Assembly: GCF_003591485.1 (NCBI RefSeq)
Contig: NZ_QZCF01000005.1
Location: 124,001-188,000 of the forward strand
Length of the DNA stretch: 64,000 nt
Reading direction: 5' to 3'
Origin: Paenibacillus sp. 1011MAR3C5
GTDB lineage: Bacteria > Bacillota > Bacilli > Paenibacillales > Paenibacillaceae
The notes below the pieces were generated by a model. It was not told where the DNA came from. It made no database searches and saw only the letters and a list, made by a program, of their open reading frames with translations. A program made the translations under genes and the position numbers. Positions 36,787 through 45,745 of this stretch are shown here, piece after piece (position 1 is the stretch's first letter; every line of letters starts with the position of its first letter).

Positions 36787-37734
36787 ATGGCTATTGTGGA
36801 TTTTCATTGTGACGTATTGTCCAAGCTGCTGAGGGATCGGGAATTGACCTTTCAAGGGAACAAGCCTGGCGTGCTGGATGTGACGCTGGACCGGCTCAAG
36901 GCTGGCCATGTCATCTTGCAGACGTTTGCCGTATTTATATCGCCAAGCCGTTCCGATTATCATGAGATCGACCCGATCTTGGAAAGTATAGATTTATTTT
37001 ATGAGAAAATATTGCGATTTCCGGAGATGCGGATCATACGGACCGTGTCAGATCTCGATGCATGCATCCAGGAGGGCAGGATTGGCGCTCTGCTGTCGCT
37101 TGAAGGAGTGGGGGGGCTGAGAGGCAGGCTATCGATGCTGCGGCTCCTGAAGCGGCTTGGCGTGCGGGCAGCGGGACTTACATGGAACGATGCGAATTGG
37201 GCGGCGGATGGTGTTATGGAAGCCAGAGCCGGCGGATTGACGGAGCAGGGTGCCGCTTTTGTACAGGAGTGTAATAAACAGGACATCATCGTCGATGTAT
37301 CTCATTTGTCAGAAAGGGCCTTTTGGGATGTCGCTGCGCTGTCGTACAAGCCGATTGTCGCATCGCACTCCAATGTGCGCGAGCTATGCGATCATCCCCG
37401 CAACCTGACGGACTTGCAGATCGGGGCTATCATAGATAGCGGCGGATTGATCGGCATCACGTATGTGCCGCAATTTGTCCGTGCCGCAGGCGACGTGACG
37501 ATAGATGATGTGCTGCGGCATGTAGAGCATATATGCGCGCTCGGCGGGGAAAAGCATCTTGCGCTTGGATCGGACTTTGACGGGATCGACCGCCATGTGC
37601 AAGGCTTGTCCCATCCTGGACAAGTTGTCGCGCTGCAAGAGGCGCTGCTGAAGAGATTTAGCCCAGAGCAAGTCCAAGGCATCTTGTCCGGCAATGCTCT
37701 TTCGTTCCTCAGGGGACAACTCCCCGTGGAATAA
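36787..37734 (+). CDS. Membrane dipeptidase (M19 family zinc dipeptidase)
   Basis: Renal-dipeptidase-like metallohydrolase of 315 residues. The HxD motif is VDFHCDVLSKL at the N-terminus; LSLEGVGGL supplies the bridging Glu; VSHLSERAFWDV, SHSNVREL and LGSDFDGID provide the remaining ligands. The start ATG 36787 is preferred because GGAGG lies 9 nt upstream; ATG 36778 directly abuts it. No signal peptide, so probably cytoplasmic. Substrate not deducible. Confidence 0.9.
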   Translation: MAIVDFHCDVLSKLLRDRELTFQGNKPGVLDVTLDRLKAGHVILQTFAVFISPSRSDYHEIDPILESIDLFYEKILRFPEMRIIRTVSDLDACIQEGRIGALLSLEGVGGLRGRLSMLRLLKRLGVRAAGLTWNDANWAADGVMEARAGGLTEQGAAFVQECNKQDIIVDVSHLSERAFWDVAALSYKPIVASHSNVRELCDHPRNLTDLQIGAIIDSGGLIGITYVPQFVRAAGDVTIDDVLRHVEHICALGGEKHLALGSDFDGIDRHVQGLSHPGQVVALQEALLKRFSPEQVQGILSGNALSFLRGQLPVE

Positions 37735-37786
37735 TCGGATTTGATCTCGCGGCGATATGGGAATGATCGAAACAAACTATCTTTTA

Positions 37787-37800
37787 TCTAAGCGTTTACA
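37787..37800. promoter_or_regulatory. Candidate catabolite-responsive element (CcpA site)
   Basis: TCTAAGCGTTTACA matches the cre consensus TGWAARCGYTWNCW at 13 of 14 positions. It ends 33 bp upstream of the predicted korA -35 box, a place compatible with activation. Confidence 0.45.
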
Positions 37801-37833
37801 TCTTGCAAAACCGTGAATGCAAACATAAAATTG

Positions 37834-37863
37834 TTGTGACTATAATCGTTTCTATTATATAAT
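37834..37863 (+). promoter_or_regulatory. Probable SigA promoter for korAB
   Basis: TTGTGA, 18 bp, TATAAT; the leader would be about 48 nt to the TTG start. Confidence 0.6.
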
Positions 37864-37917
37864 GCTTAATGTTGTCTAATTTTCATGCACCTTCATGAAG
37901 CAGAGGAGATGGGCGTT

Positions 37918-39651
37918 TTGATAAGTCAATTATCTTGGAAGATTGGCGGACAGCAAGGTGAAGGCGTAGAAAGTACCGACCGTATTTTTTCCACAGCACT
38001 TAACCGGCTAGGTTATTACTTATATGGGTACCGTCATTTTTCATCACGTATAAAAGGCGGTCATACAAATAATAAAATCCGTATCAGCACGAAGCCGATT
38101 CGGGCGATCTCGGATGATCTCGATATTTTGGTAGCTTTCGATCAGGAGAGTATTGATCTGAATGCTCGCGAATTGCGCCAAGGCGGAGTTATCGTAGCGG
38201 ACGCCAAATTCGATCCGACCGTACCGGAAGGCATCGACGCCCGTTTATTTGCTGTGCCGATTACGAAGATGGCCGAGGAACTTGGCACATCGCTAATGAA
38301 GAACATGGTAGCCTCCGGCGCATCTTGGGCTTTGCTCGGTTTGCCGCTCGAAGTGTTGGGCAAAGCGGTGGAAGAGGAGTTTGGCCGCAAAGGGCCGGCA
38401 ATTGTGGAGAAAAATATTGAAGCGGTGAAACGCGGCGCCGAATTTGTGCTGGAGCAAGCGGGCGGTCCGCTGGATGAATTCAAGCTGCATGAGGCGGACG
38501 GCAAGCAGAAGCTGTTCATGATCGGCAATGAAGCGATCGGACTGGGCAGCATCGCGGCAGGCTGCAGGCTGATGTCTGCGTATCCGATTACACCAGCATC
38601 GGAAATTATGGAATATCTCATTAAGAAGCTGCCGAAATTCGGCGGTACCGTTGTTCAGACGGAGGACGAGATTGCGGCAGTCACGATGGCGATCGGGGCG
38701 AACTATGCCGGCGTTCGGACGATGACGGCATCCGCAGGCCCTGGCTTGTCTCTTATGATGGAAGCTATCGGTCTAGCAGGCATGACAGAGACTCCGCTAG
38801 TTATAGTCAATACTCAGCGCGGCGGCCCATCGACCGGCTTGCCAACGAAGCAGGAGCAGTCCGACTTAAATGCGATGGTATACGGCACGCATGGCGAGAT
38901 ACCGAAAGTGGTCATTGCGCCAGCATCGATTGAGGATTGCTTCTACGATATGATCGAAGCGTTCAACGTGTCGGAGCAATACCAGGTTCCCGTCATTGTT
39001 ATGACAGACTTGCAGCTATCGCTAGGCAAGCAGTCCTGTGAGCCGCTTGATTATAGTAAAGTACAGATTTCACGCGGAAAACTGGTAACGGACGCTCCTG
39101 CACTGGAAGGACCGGAGCTGTTCAAGCGTTATGAGCTTACAGATGACGGCATCTCCCCGCGTGTTCTGCCGGGCGAGAAAGGCGGATTGCATCACGTGAC
39201 GGGCGTAGAACATGACGAAGTGGGCCGTCCGTCTGAGAATGCAGTGAACCGTCAGCGTATGATGGATAAGCGTCTCAAGAAGCTGAATGATCTATCGATC
39301 CGCGATGCGATTCGCGTCGATGCGCCGAATGAAACGCCTGATTTATTGATGATCGGCATGGGATCGACAGGCGGAACGATCGATGCGGCTAGAGCTCTGT
39401 TAGAGCAAGATGGTGTGAAAACGGGCCATATTACGGTTCGGCAAATTCATCCATTCCCGACAGACGCGCTTAAGCTTTACTTGGAGAAAGCCAAAAAAGT
39501 CGTCGTGATCGAGAACAACGCTACGGCTCAGCTGGCTGGCCAGATCAAAATGTACACAGGCTTCTCCGATAAGATTGAGAGCCTGCTGAAGTACGACGGC
39601 AATCCATTCCTTCCGCTTGAAGTCTATAAAGCAAGTAAGGAGCTGAGCTAA
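37918..39651 (+). CDS. korA: 2-oxoacid:ferredoxin oxidoreductase, alpha subunit (gamma-alpha fused)
   Basis: Catalytic subunit of an enzyme converting a 2-oxoacid (probably 2-oxoglutarate) plus CoA to acyl-CoA, reducing ferredoxin. 577 residues from TTG 37918 (MISQLSWKIGGQQGEGVEST), with AGAGGAG 9 nt upstream. The N-terminal ~190 residues are the gamma domain; the pyrimidine-binding alpha part begins around SAYPITPASEIMEYL. QRGGPSTGLPTKQEQ is typical. korB starts 2 bp after the stop. Confidence 0.92.
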   Translation: MISQLSWKIGGQQGEGVESTDRIFSTALNRLGYYLYGYRHFSSRIKGGHTNNKIRISTKPIRAISDDLDILVAFDQESIDLNARELRQGGVIVADAKFDPTVPEGIDARLFAVPITKMAEELGTSLMKNMVASGASWALLGLPLEVLGKAVEEEFGRKGPAIVEKNIEAVKRGAEFVLEQAGGPLDEFKLHEADGKQKLFMIGNEAIGLGSIAAGCRLMSAYPITPASEIMEYLIKKLPKFGGTVVQTEDEIAAVTMAIGANYAGVRTMTASAGPGLSLMMEAIGLAGMTETPLVIVNTQRGGPSTGLPTKQEQSDLNAMVYGTHGEIPKVVIAPASIEDCFYDMIEAFNVSEQYQVPVIVMTDLQLSLGKQSCEPLDYSKVQISRGKLVTDAPALEGPELFKRYELTDDGISPRVLPGEKGGLHHVTGVEHDEVGRPSENAVNRQRMMDKRLKKLNDLSIRDAIRVDAPNETPDLLMIGMGSTGGTIDAARALLEQDGVKTGHITVRQIHPFPTDALKLYLEKAKKVVVIENNATAQLAGQIKMYTGFSDKIESLLKYDGNPFLPLEVYKASKELS

Positions 39652-39653
39652 AG

Positions 39654-40520
39654 ATGGCAACGTTCAAAGAATTTCGTAACAATGTGAAGCCGAACTGGTG
39701 TCCAGGTTGCGGGGACTTCTCGATTCAGGCCGCGATTCAGCGCGCCGCTGCGAATGTAGGTTTGGAACCGGAGGAGCTGGCGGTAATTTCCGGAATCGGC
39801 TGTTCGGGCCGAATATCCGGTTACATTAACGCATACGGCCTCCATGGCATCCACGGACGAGCGCTCCCAATCGCACAAGGCGTCAAGCTCGCCAACCGCG
39901 AGTTGACGGTAATTGCTTCGGGCGGAGACGGAGACGGCTTTGCAATCGGCATGGGCCATACGGTACATGCGATTCGCCGTAACCTGAATATTACGTATAT
40001 CGTCATGGATAACCAGATCTACGGCTTGACGAAAGGACAGACGTCGCCTCGCAGCGCAGAGGGCTTCAAGACGAAGTCGACTCCGGAAGGCTCTATTGAA
40101 ACTACGCTTTCTCCACTTGAGATCGCGATGTCTGCAGGCGCAACCTTTGTTGCCCAGTCATTCTCCAGTGATCTGAAAGGGCTGACGAGTCTGATTGAAC
40201 AAGGCATCAAGCATGAAGGCTTCTCCTTGATCAACGTATTCAGCCCGTGCGTAACATTCAATAAAATCAATACCTATGATTGGTTCAAAGAAAATATCGT
40301 CAGCCTTGAGCAATTTCCGGACTATGATCCGGGCGATCGCGTAGCGGCCATGAACAAAATCATGGAGACGAACGGCATGCTGACGGGTCTGATCTATCAG
40401 AATACAACACGCAAGTCGTATGAAGACATGATCTCGGGCTTTAAGCCTGAGGGATTGGCGAAGCAAGAGCTTGCTATCTCCGAGGAGCAATTCGATCAGC
40501 TTGTCGCCGAATTTAAATAA
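39654..40520 (+). CDS. korB: 2-oxoacid:ferredoxin oxidoreductase, beta subunit
   Basis: TPP-binding subunit of 288 residues. The cluster-ligand region NWCPGCGDFS is near the N-terminus, the TPP motif is GGDGDGFAIGMGHTVHA with MDNQIYGLTKGQTSPRS following. Together with korA it forms the complete two-subunit enzyme; no separate ferredoxin gene is adjacent. Confidence 0.93.
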   Translation: MATFKEFRNNVKPNWCPGCGDFSIQAAIQRAAANVGLEPEELAVISGIGCSGRISGYINAYGLHGIHGRALPIAQGVKLANRELTVIASGGDGDGFAIGMGHTVHAIRRNLNITYIVMDNQIYGLTKGQTSPRSAEGFKTKSTPEGSIETTLSPLEIAMSAGATFVAQSFSSDLKGLTSLIEQGIKHEGFSLINVFSPCVTFNKINTYDWFKENIVSLEQFPDYDPGDRVAAMNKIMETNGMLTGLIYQNTTRKSYEDMISGFKPEGLAKQELAISEEQFDQLVAEFK

Positions 40521-40530
40521 ATGCTATGAT

Positions 40531-40565
40531 AAGCATACGGCTCTGCAAGCCGTATGCTTTTTTAT
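40531..40565 (+). terminator. Terminator after korB
   Basis: AGCATACGGCT / AGCCGTATGCT perfect stem, loop CTGCA, T-run. Confidence 0.9.
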
Positions 40566-40606
40566 AGGTTTTAAGCATTACATCAATTGAACAGGAGTGC
40601 AACAAC

Positions 40607-41179
40607 ATGAGCAAACAAGTACCAGTAGGCGTATCGGCACGACATATCCATCTATCGGAGGAACATGTACATATATTGTTCGGCAAGGGTTATCAATTAA
40701 CGGAGATGAAGCCATTGTCACAGCCGGGACAATATGCGGCGAACGAGACGGTAGCCGTCACCGGACCGAAGGGTTCTTTCGGCAAAGTGCGCATTCTGGG
40801 TCCGGTGCGCAAGCGTACGCAGCTTGAAGTATCACGCACCGATGCGTTCGCGCTGGGCGTCAACCCTCCCGTCCGCGAATCCGGCGATATAGCAGGATCT
40901 GCAGGCATTACAATTCAAGGTCCAGCTGGCGAAGTCGTGATCGAGGAAGGTGTAATCGTGGCAGCGCGCCATATTCACCTCCATACAAGTGATGCGGAGC
41001 GCTTAGGCATTGCGGATAAGCAAAAACTGCGTGTTCGTGTAGGCGGTGACCGCGGCGTGGTGTTCGAGCATGTTGTCGCACGCGTCTCGGCTGACTTTGC
41101 GCTTGATATGCATATCGATACGGACGAAGCAAATGCGGCAGGCGTGAAAAACGGAGATATGGCGGACATTATCGAGTAG
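40607..41179 (+). CDS. pduL: Phosphate acyltransferase, PduL family
   Basis: Transfers acyl groups between CoA and phosphate (propanoyl/acetyl). 190 residues with duplicated zinc-ligand motifs VSARHIHLS and VAARHIHLH. The N-terminal extension that targets microcompartment versions is absent, and no shell genes are near. CAGGAGTG precedes the ATG. Being next to korAB it could turn the acyl-CoA made there into acyl phosphate; this is inference. Confidence 0.9.
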   Translation: MSKQVPVGVSARHIHLSEEHVHILFGKGYQLTEMKPLSQPGQYAANETVAVTGPKGSFGKVRILGPVRKRTQLEVSRTDAFALGVNPPVRESGDIAGSAGITIQGPAGEVVIEEGVIVAARHIHLHTSDAERLGIADKQKLRVRVGGDRGVVFEHVVARVSADFALDMHIDTDEANAAGVKNGDMADIIE

Positions 41180-41198
41180 TTGAATAGGATCGGTGAGG

Positions 41199-41237
41199 AA
41201 GGCTCTTCGGGTATAAACCCGACGGAGCCTTTTTTTT
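41199..41237 (+). terminator. Terminator after pduL
   Basis: GGCTC / GAGCC outer and CGGGT / ACCCG inner pairing with eight T. Confidence 0.85.
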
Positions 41238-41256
41238 GATGCTTCTCATTTCAGAA

Positions 41257-41285
41257 TTGACGAAATTGTTCATAGTGTATATATT
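41257..41285 (+). promoter_or_regulatory. Promoter of the gntR-ABC operon
   Basis: TTGACG, 17 bp, TATATT. The -10 lies inside the palindrome at 41276-41296. Confidence 0.7.
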
Positions 41286-41296
41286 ATATATATACA
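41276..41296. promoter_or_regulatory. Palindromic operator overlapping the -10 box
   Basis: TGTATATA, 5 bp (TTATA), TATATACA. The GT...AC ends with TA-rich arms are the form bound by YtrA-type GntR regulators, so autorepression by the next gene product is likely. Confidence 0.7.
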
Positions 41297-41323
41297 TTAA
41301 ATACATGATAGACGGTGGTAGGT

Positions 41324-41704
41324 ATGAATATCATTTTATCGAATGCATCAGATGAGCCCATCTATGGACAGATCGTTCGACAAATTCGCAATCTGATCTT
41401 GAATAGCGAGCTGTCTGCGGGACAAAGCTTGCCCTCCATCCGGCAGCTTGCGAAGGAATTGGGAATTAGCGTCATTACGACGAAGCGTGCGTACGAGGAG
41501 CTCGAGAAGGAAGGGCTTATCGATTCTGTAGTGGGCAAAGGCTCCTTCGTCTCTGGAGCCAATCCGCAATTTATTAGAGAGCAGCGCCTGAAGCAGCTGG
41601 AGAGCAAGCTGACAGACATTGTAGAAGAAAGCCGTTCCCTGCAGCTGACCCTGGAGGAGCTCTTCGACCATATTCGTCTTATCGATCAAGGGATGGAGGA
41701 GTAG
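41324..41704 (+). CDS. GntR-family transcriptional regulator (YtrA subfamily)
   Basis: 126 residues: an N-terminal winged helix (DEPIYGQIVRQIRNLILNSE, LPSIRQLAKELGISVITTKRAYEEL, VGKGSFV) and a short helical C-terminal part, as in YtrA regulators that lack a large ligand domain. Such regulators usually control the adjoining ABC transporter, here the next two genes. The ATG at 41324 follows GGTGGTAGGT; a GTG nine bases upstream is less likely. Confidence 0.9.
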   Translation: MNIILSNASDEPIYGQIVRQIRNLILNSELSAGQSLPSIRQLAKELGISVITTKRAYEELEKEGLIDSVVGKGSFVSGANPQFIREQRLKQLESKLTDIVEESRSLQLTLEELFDHIRLIDQGMEE

Positions 41705-41707
41705 AGA

Positions 41708-42580
41708 ATGGAACAGCATGTGATTGAAGTGCGTAACTTAACAAAACGCTTCAAGAGGTTTGCCCTAGAAGATATCAACTTGGATATCCGGCAGGGATAT
41801 ATAACCGGGTTGATCGGAGTCAATGGAGCAGGCAAGAGCACATTGATCCGCTTAGCGATGGGCATGGCGGTACCGACGGCAGGAGAGGTTCGCGTCTTCG
41901 GGCACAGCATTCGTCAGCAGGAGGCTGAGCTCAAGGAGAGAATTGGCTTCGTAGCCGATGACAGTCACTTCTATGAGCAATTGACAATCGGCATGATGAA
42001 GAATATTTATGCTCCTTTTTATAAGAAGTGGGACGACAGACTTTTCAAGCGCTACCTTGACCGATTCGAGCTATCCCCAAAGGCCAAAATTCAAAGCCTG
42101 TCCAAAGGGATGAAGATGAAGCTCTCTCTAGCGCTTGCATTATCCCATCAAGCCGATTTGCTCATTATGGATGAGCCGACAGCAGGTCTGGACCCGGTAT
42201 TCCGCAGAGAGCTGCTGGAGCTGCTTGCCGAGCTCATGCTCGATGAGCGCAAGTCGATCCTGTTTTCAACCCATATTACAACGGATCTGGACCGCGTAGC
42301 CGATTACATCGCATTTCTTCATAAAGGAAACCTGGTCTTCAACGAGTCGAAGGAGCAAATCTTCGATCGATACGGGCTGGTGAAAGGGGACAAAGAGCTT
42401 CTTGACGCTGATATCCGCAAGCTATTCGTCGGAATACGAGAGACGGCTGTTGGGTTTGAAGCGCTCACGGATAACAGAAAATCGGTGGAGCCGTTTCTGG
42501 CTGACCATGCTCAAATTGAGCGTCCGACCTTGGAGGACATCATGTTTTTGACCGCGAAAGGAGCTGCGGCGCATGTCTAA
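41708..42580 (+). CDS. ABC transporter ATP-binding protein (exporter type)
   Basis: 290 residues. Walker A GVNGAGKSTL, signature LSKGMKMKLSLALA, Walker B LLIMDEPTAGLDP, and switch His in STHITTDLDR. The C-terminal ~70 residues extend beyond the nucleotide-binding domain, as in ABC-2 type exporters. The ATG is 3 bp after the gntR stop. It overlaps the permease by 8 bp. Confidence 0.92.
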   Translation: MEQHVIEVRNLTKRFKRFALEDINLDIRQGYITGLIGVNGAGKSTLIRLAMGMAVPTAGEVRVFGHSIRQQEAELKERIGFVADDSHFYEQLTIGMMKNIYAPFYKKWDDRLFKRYLDRFELSPKAKIQSLSKGMKMKLSLALALSHQADLLIMDEPTAGLDPVFRRELLELLAELMLDERKSILFSTHITTDLDRVADYIAFLHKGNLVFNESKEQIFDRYGLVKGDKELLDADIRKLFVGIRETAVGFEALTDNRKSVEPFLADHAQIERPTLEDIMFLTAKGAAAHV

Positions 42581-43205
42581 CCTGTATTATCTGATCCGGA
42601 AGGATATCATTGTGTTAAGGTGGTATTTTCTTTTTATTACGGCTTATGCGCTTGTTTTCGGGGTGTTCTTGCAAACCTCATTCTCACCTCTCATGATCAG
42701 TATGCTGCCAGCCATAATGATGATCATGTTCACTGCCAGCATGGAAACTCGCAACAAGAGTATGATGTTTATCGGGACATTGCCGGTAAGCCGCAAGCAG
42801 ATTGTGTCGGCTAAATACGTATCGGTCTTTTTCTATTATTTATTGGGACTAGTATTGATGGCCGTTGTCCATGCCGCGAACCAATACGCGAACGAATACA
42901 TGATGAGCCAGTCTTTCATGGTATCGGGAATTAACGTATTGCTGGCATTTGGATTAACAATGGTTTACGCAGCGATTTATTTTCCCGTCATGTTTTGGCT
43001 GGGTGTTAAAAACTCCAACTTTATTGCTTTTCTCGCTATATTTGCAATGGTGATATTGATTGGATTTATCAGCAATATAACCGATAAGTTCTCCGATGAC
43101 ATCTTCGCTGCAGGGTTAGGCATACCCGTTGTCAGCTTGCTGCTTCTGTACGGTTCATTTCGATTATCGCTGTTCATTTTCACTCGCAAGGATATGGCAG
43201 GATAA
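42573..43205 (+). CDS. ABC-2 type transporter permease
   Basis: 210 residues with about six predicted membrane helices. GTLPVSRKQIVSAKYVSVFF is typical of the ABC2_membrane_5 type seen in YtrA-linked peptide or antibiotic-resistance transporters. Operon with the GntR regulator and ATPase; the substrate is unknown. Confidence 0.88.
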   Translation: MSNLYYLIRKDIIVLRWYFLFITAYALVFGVFLQTSFSPLMISMLPAIMMIMFTASMETRNKSMMFIGTLPVSRKQIVSAKYVSVFFYYLLGLVLMAVVHAANQYANEYMMSQSFMVSGINVLLAFGLTMVYAAIYFPVMFWLGVKNSNFIAFLAIFAMVILIGFISNITDKFSDDIFAAGLGIPVVSLLLLYGSFRLSLFIFTRKDMAG

Positions 43206-43218
43206 CAGGATCATCTTA

Positions 43219-43259
43219 TAAAAAGAGCAGCTTGCACCCGGTGCAAGCTGCTCTTTTTT
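43219..43259. terminator. Bidirectional terminator between convergent genes
   Basis: Long perfect stem: AAAGAGCAGCTTGCACC and its complement with A-run before and T-run after. It serves the permease (+) and the efflux pump (-). Confidence 0.92.
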
Positions 43260-43268
43260 CGTTGGTAG

Positions 43269-44759
43269 TCAGTGTCCCATCATCATGGACACATCCGGTT
43301 TGTCGGCTGCGGCTACGCCGTCATCCTGTTGCTTCGGCTTGCGAAGCAGCAGGGCAACGAGAATGCCGAAGACCCCAATGCAAGACAGGACGAAGAAGGC
43401 ATCGCCGAACGACAGATATGGAATGTCCGGTCCCGGATTCTGAGCCGAATAATGCTTGACCCGATCTGCCAGAAGCGTAGACAGACCCGCAATGGCGAAG
43501 GAGCTCATAACCTGCTGAGCCGCGCCAGTCAGAGACGTTACCCGGCCGACGAGATGTCTAGGCGCGGATTGGATGATATGCGTGTTGAGCGGCATCATGG
43601 AGAAGCCCATCCCCGAGCCCAGAAGCACCAGCGGCACCATAATTTGCGGGATCGTCGTGTCGACCGTAATGTTGGACAATAAGTAAGCGCCGACCGATAC
43701 AAGCAGCAGACCGAAGATCACGACTGGCCGTGCGCCCAGCTTATCGAACAGCTTGCCGCCGATCGGCATGAACAATCCAGCCGAAAGCGCCTGAGGAAGC
43801 AGGATCAAGCCGGTCTCGAAGGCGGAATAGCCCTTCGCTTGAATCAGGAACAGCGGAATGAGGAAGAGCGTACCGAACAGAGCAATCTGCACGATCCATT
43901 GCAGTACCACACCGCGTGTGAAGTCGGCGGACTTGAATACGCGAAGCTCCAATAGAGGATTCTTGCGGCTCAGTTCTGCGACAATAAAGATGATAAGTGC
44001 AACACCGCCGACAATTAGGCCGATCAGTGTCTCTGGCGCGGTCCAGCCGCTGCCGCCGCCATGCTCGCTGCCTGCCGAGCTAATGCCGTATGCAAGCGCC
44101 GCGAAGGCTAGCGGAGCGAAGATCATGCCCAGCAAGTCAAGCGAAGGCACCGTCTGACGCTCCAGATTCGGCAGGGTACGAAGGCCGATAATAACGGCAA
44201 TGATACCGATTGGCACATTGATCAGGAAGATCCAATGCCAGGTTGCGTATTCAACCAGCCAGCCGGCAACGACAGGGCCGGAAGCGGGAGCGAGCAGCAT
44301 CGGAATGCCGATCATGCCCATAACGGCGCCTTGCTTGCCCGGAGGGCTAAGCCGATACGTAAAAGCCATTGCGATAGGGGCAACCATGCCGCCGCCCAGG
44401 CCTTGGATGACGCGGAATACAATTAACTGCTCGACGGTTCCGGCAAGACCGCAAAGGATCGAGCCGATCGTGAACATGACGACGGATAACAAGAAGATCT
44501 TCTTGGCTCCGAACTTGTCTGACAGCCATCCAGCCAGTGGAATGACGGCCGCTTGTGCAAGCGCATAGCCGGTTACCGTCCACTGGACAAGAGTGAACGT
44601 GCTTTCGAACTCCACCATGAATTGGTTCAAGGCGACATTCATAGCCGTTCCGTCCAAAATGACCATAAACATGCCGACGATGATCGCTAGCAGCGGAAGC
44701 ATGATGCTGCGAATGGACGGTTCGCCGTTACGCGGTGCTGGTATTGAAGGTGAAGCCAT
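43269..44759 (-). CDS. DHA2-family multidrug efflux MFS transporter (EmrB/QacA type)
   Basis: Proton-driven drug exporter of 496 residues and about 14 membrane helices. The N-terminal VILDGTAMNVAL matches DHA2 motif D1, GWLSDKFGAKKIFL is motif A, and RVIQGLGGGMVAPIAM is motif B. AGGAGG lies upstream of the ATG on the minus strand. Divergent from a TetR gene with a palindrome between them, so repression by that TetR protein is likely. Substrates unknown. Confidence 0.92.
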   Translation of the reverse strand: MASPSIPAPRNGEPSIRSIMLPLLAIIVGMFMVILDGTAMNVALNQFMVEFESTFTLVQWTVTGYALAQAAVIPLAGWLSDKFGAKKIFLLSVVMFTIGSILCGLAGTVEQLIVFRVIQGLGGGMVAPIAMAFTYRLSPPGKQGAVMGMIGIPMLLAPASGPVVAGWLVEYATWHWIFLINVPIGIIAVIIGLRTLPNLERQTVPSLDLLGMIFAPLAFAALAYGISSAGSEHGGGSGWTAPETLIGLIVGGVALIIFIVAELSRKNPLLELRVFKSADFTRGVVLQWIVQIALFGTLFLIPLFLIQAKGYSAFETGLILLPQALSAGLFMPIGGKLFDKLGARPVVIFGLLLVSVGAYLLSNITVDTTIPQIMVPLVLLGSGMGFSMMPLNTHIIQSAPRHLVGRVTSLTGAAQQVMSSFAIAGLSTLLADRVKHYSAQNPGPDIPYLSFGDAFFVLSCIGVFGILVALLLRKPKQQDDGVAAADKPDVSMMMGH

Positions 44760-44846
44760 TGCGTATTCCTCCTATCCCATAAAGGGTGTTCTCTTTCTTT
44801 CATTGACCTGCCGCAGCACCAAGGCTAAAATAAAGGTGGACGACAG

Positions 44847-44868
44847 AGTGCGGACAATTGTCCGCACT
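44847..44868. promoter_or_regulatory. 22-bp perfect palindrome, probable TetR operator
   Basis: Arms AGTGCGGACAA and TTGTCCGCACT with no spacer. It lies between the divergent efflux pump and TetR genes; TTGTCC within it could be the -35 of a minus-strand promoter with TTTATT 17 bp on. The rest of this 236-bp gap shows no other clear structure. Confidence 0.8.
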
Positions 44869-44995
44869 TATGAATCATATAGAGGATTCCATTAAAAGTC
44901 AAACGATTTTTTTGGTTATAACGGTTCTCTTGGAAGAGAAAACGGATGATATTCATAGAGCATTGAATAGATAAATTGAAGGAGGGAGAAATGAG

Positions 44996-45601
44996 ATGTC
45001 GGCGACTGAGAACACCCGGTCCAAGGAAGAGCTGAGCAAATGCATTATGGATACCGCTGCGCAATTATTCAGCGAACATGGCGTAGAATCAGTCAGTATG
45101 CATCAGATTGCCAAGTCGGCCGGCGTAGGGCAAGGCACACTGTACCGAAGGTATGCGAATAAAGCCGATTTATGCATCGGCCTCATGCAGGATACCTTCG
45201 ATCAGATGCAGTGTACCATCAACGGCTATATCCGTGAGACAACTGAGCGGCCAGTTCAAGAGCGGCTTAGGGGGGTCATTGGGATTCTGCTCGATTTTCT
45301 GGGCGAGAAGTCTAAGATGCTCGGCGTGATTCATGCACAGTTTATGACCGAAAGCAATAAGGATGATTTCTATCAGTCACCGCCCTACCTATTCATGCAC
45401 GACATGCTGACAGGACTTATATCCGAGCTTCCGGATGAAGACAGTGCGATGGAGATTGACGCGCCTTTTATCGCCCATTCGTATATCGCAATATTGTCTC
45501 CTCATACATACAGGCACCTTGTATGTGTGAAAGGATATAGCCACGAGCGGATTTACGAGCAGTTTTGCAGCTTGTACATCGATCCCTTGTTCAAGTCTTG
45601 A
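44996..45601 (+). CDS. TetR-family transcriptional regulator
   Basis: 201 residues. The N-terminal HTH is HGVESVSMHQIAKSAGVGQGTLYRRYANKADL; the C-terminal ligand domain is not assignable to a named subfamily. AAGGAGGGAG lies 7 nt before the ATG. Divergent from the DHA2 pump and most likely its local repressor through the palindrome at 44847-44868. Confidence 0.92.
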   Translation: MSATENTRSKEELSKCIMDTAAQLFSEHGVESVSMHQIAKSAGVGQGTLYRRYANKADLCIGLMQDTFDQMQCTINGYIRETTERPVQERLRGVIGILLDFLGEKSKMLGVIHAQFMTESNKDDFYQSPPYLFMHDMLTGLISELPDEDSAMEIDAPFIAHSYIAILSPHTYRHLVCVKGYSHERIYEQFCSLYIDPLFKS

Positions 45602-45672
45602 GGTATCTACCAGAATTTAGATCGCAATCGCTTCCAAAAGCTGACGCACCAATGGATTAGACAAGGTCGATG

Positions 45673-45681
45673 TGGTATAAT
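45673..45681 (+). promoter_or_regulatory. Extended -10 promoter for miaB-ricA
   Basis: TGG followed by TATAAT with a weak -35 (TGGATT, 17 bp spacing). Confidence 0.45.
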
Positions 45682-45745
45682 TTTGTATTGTTGTGTTGGA
45701 ATGAATTCGCAGTAGCATGACGGATCTAGCATAAAGGAAGTGAAA

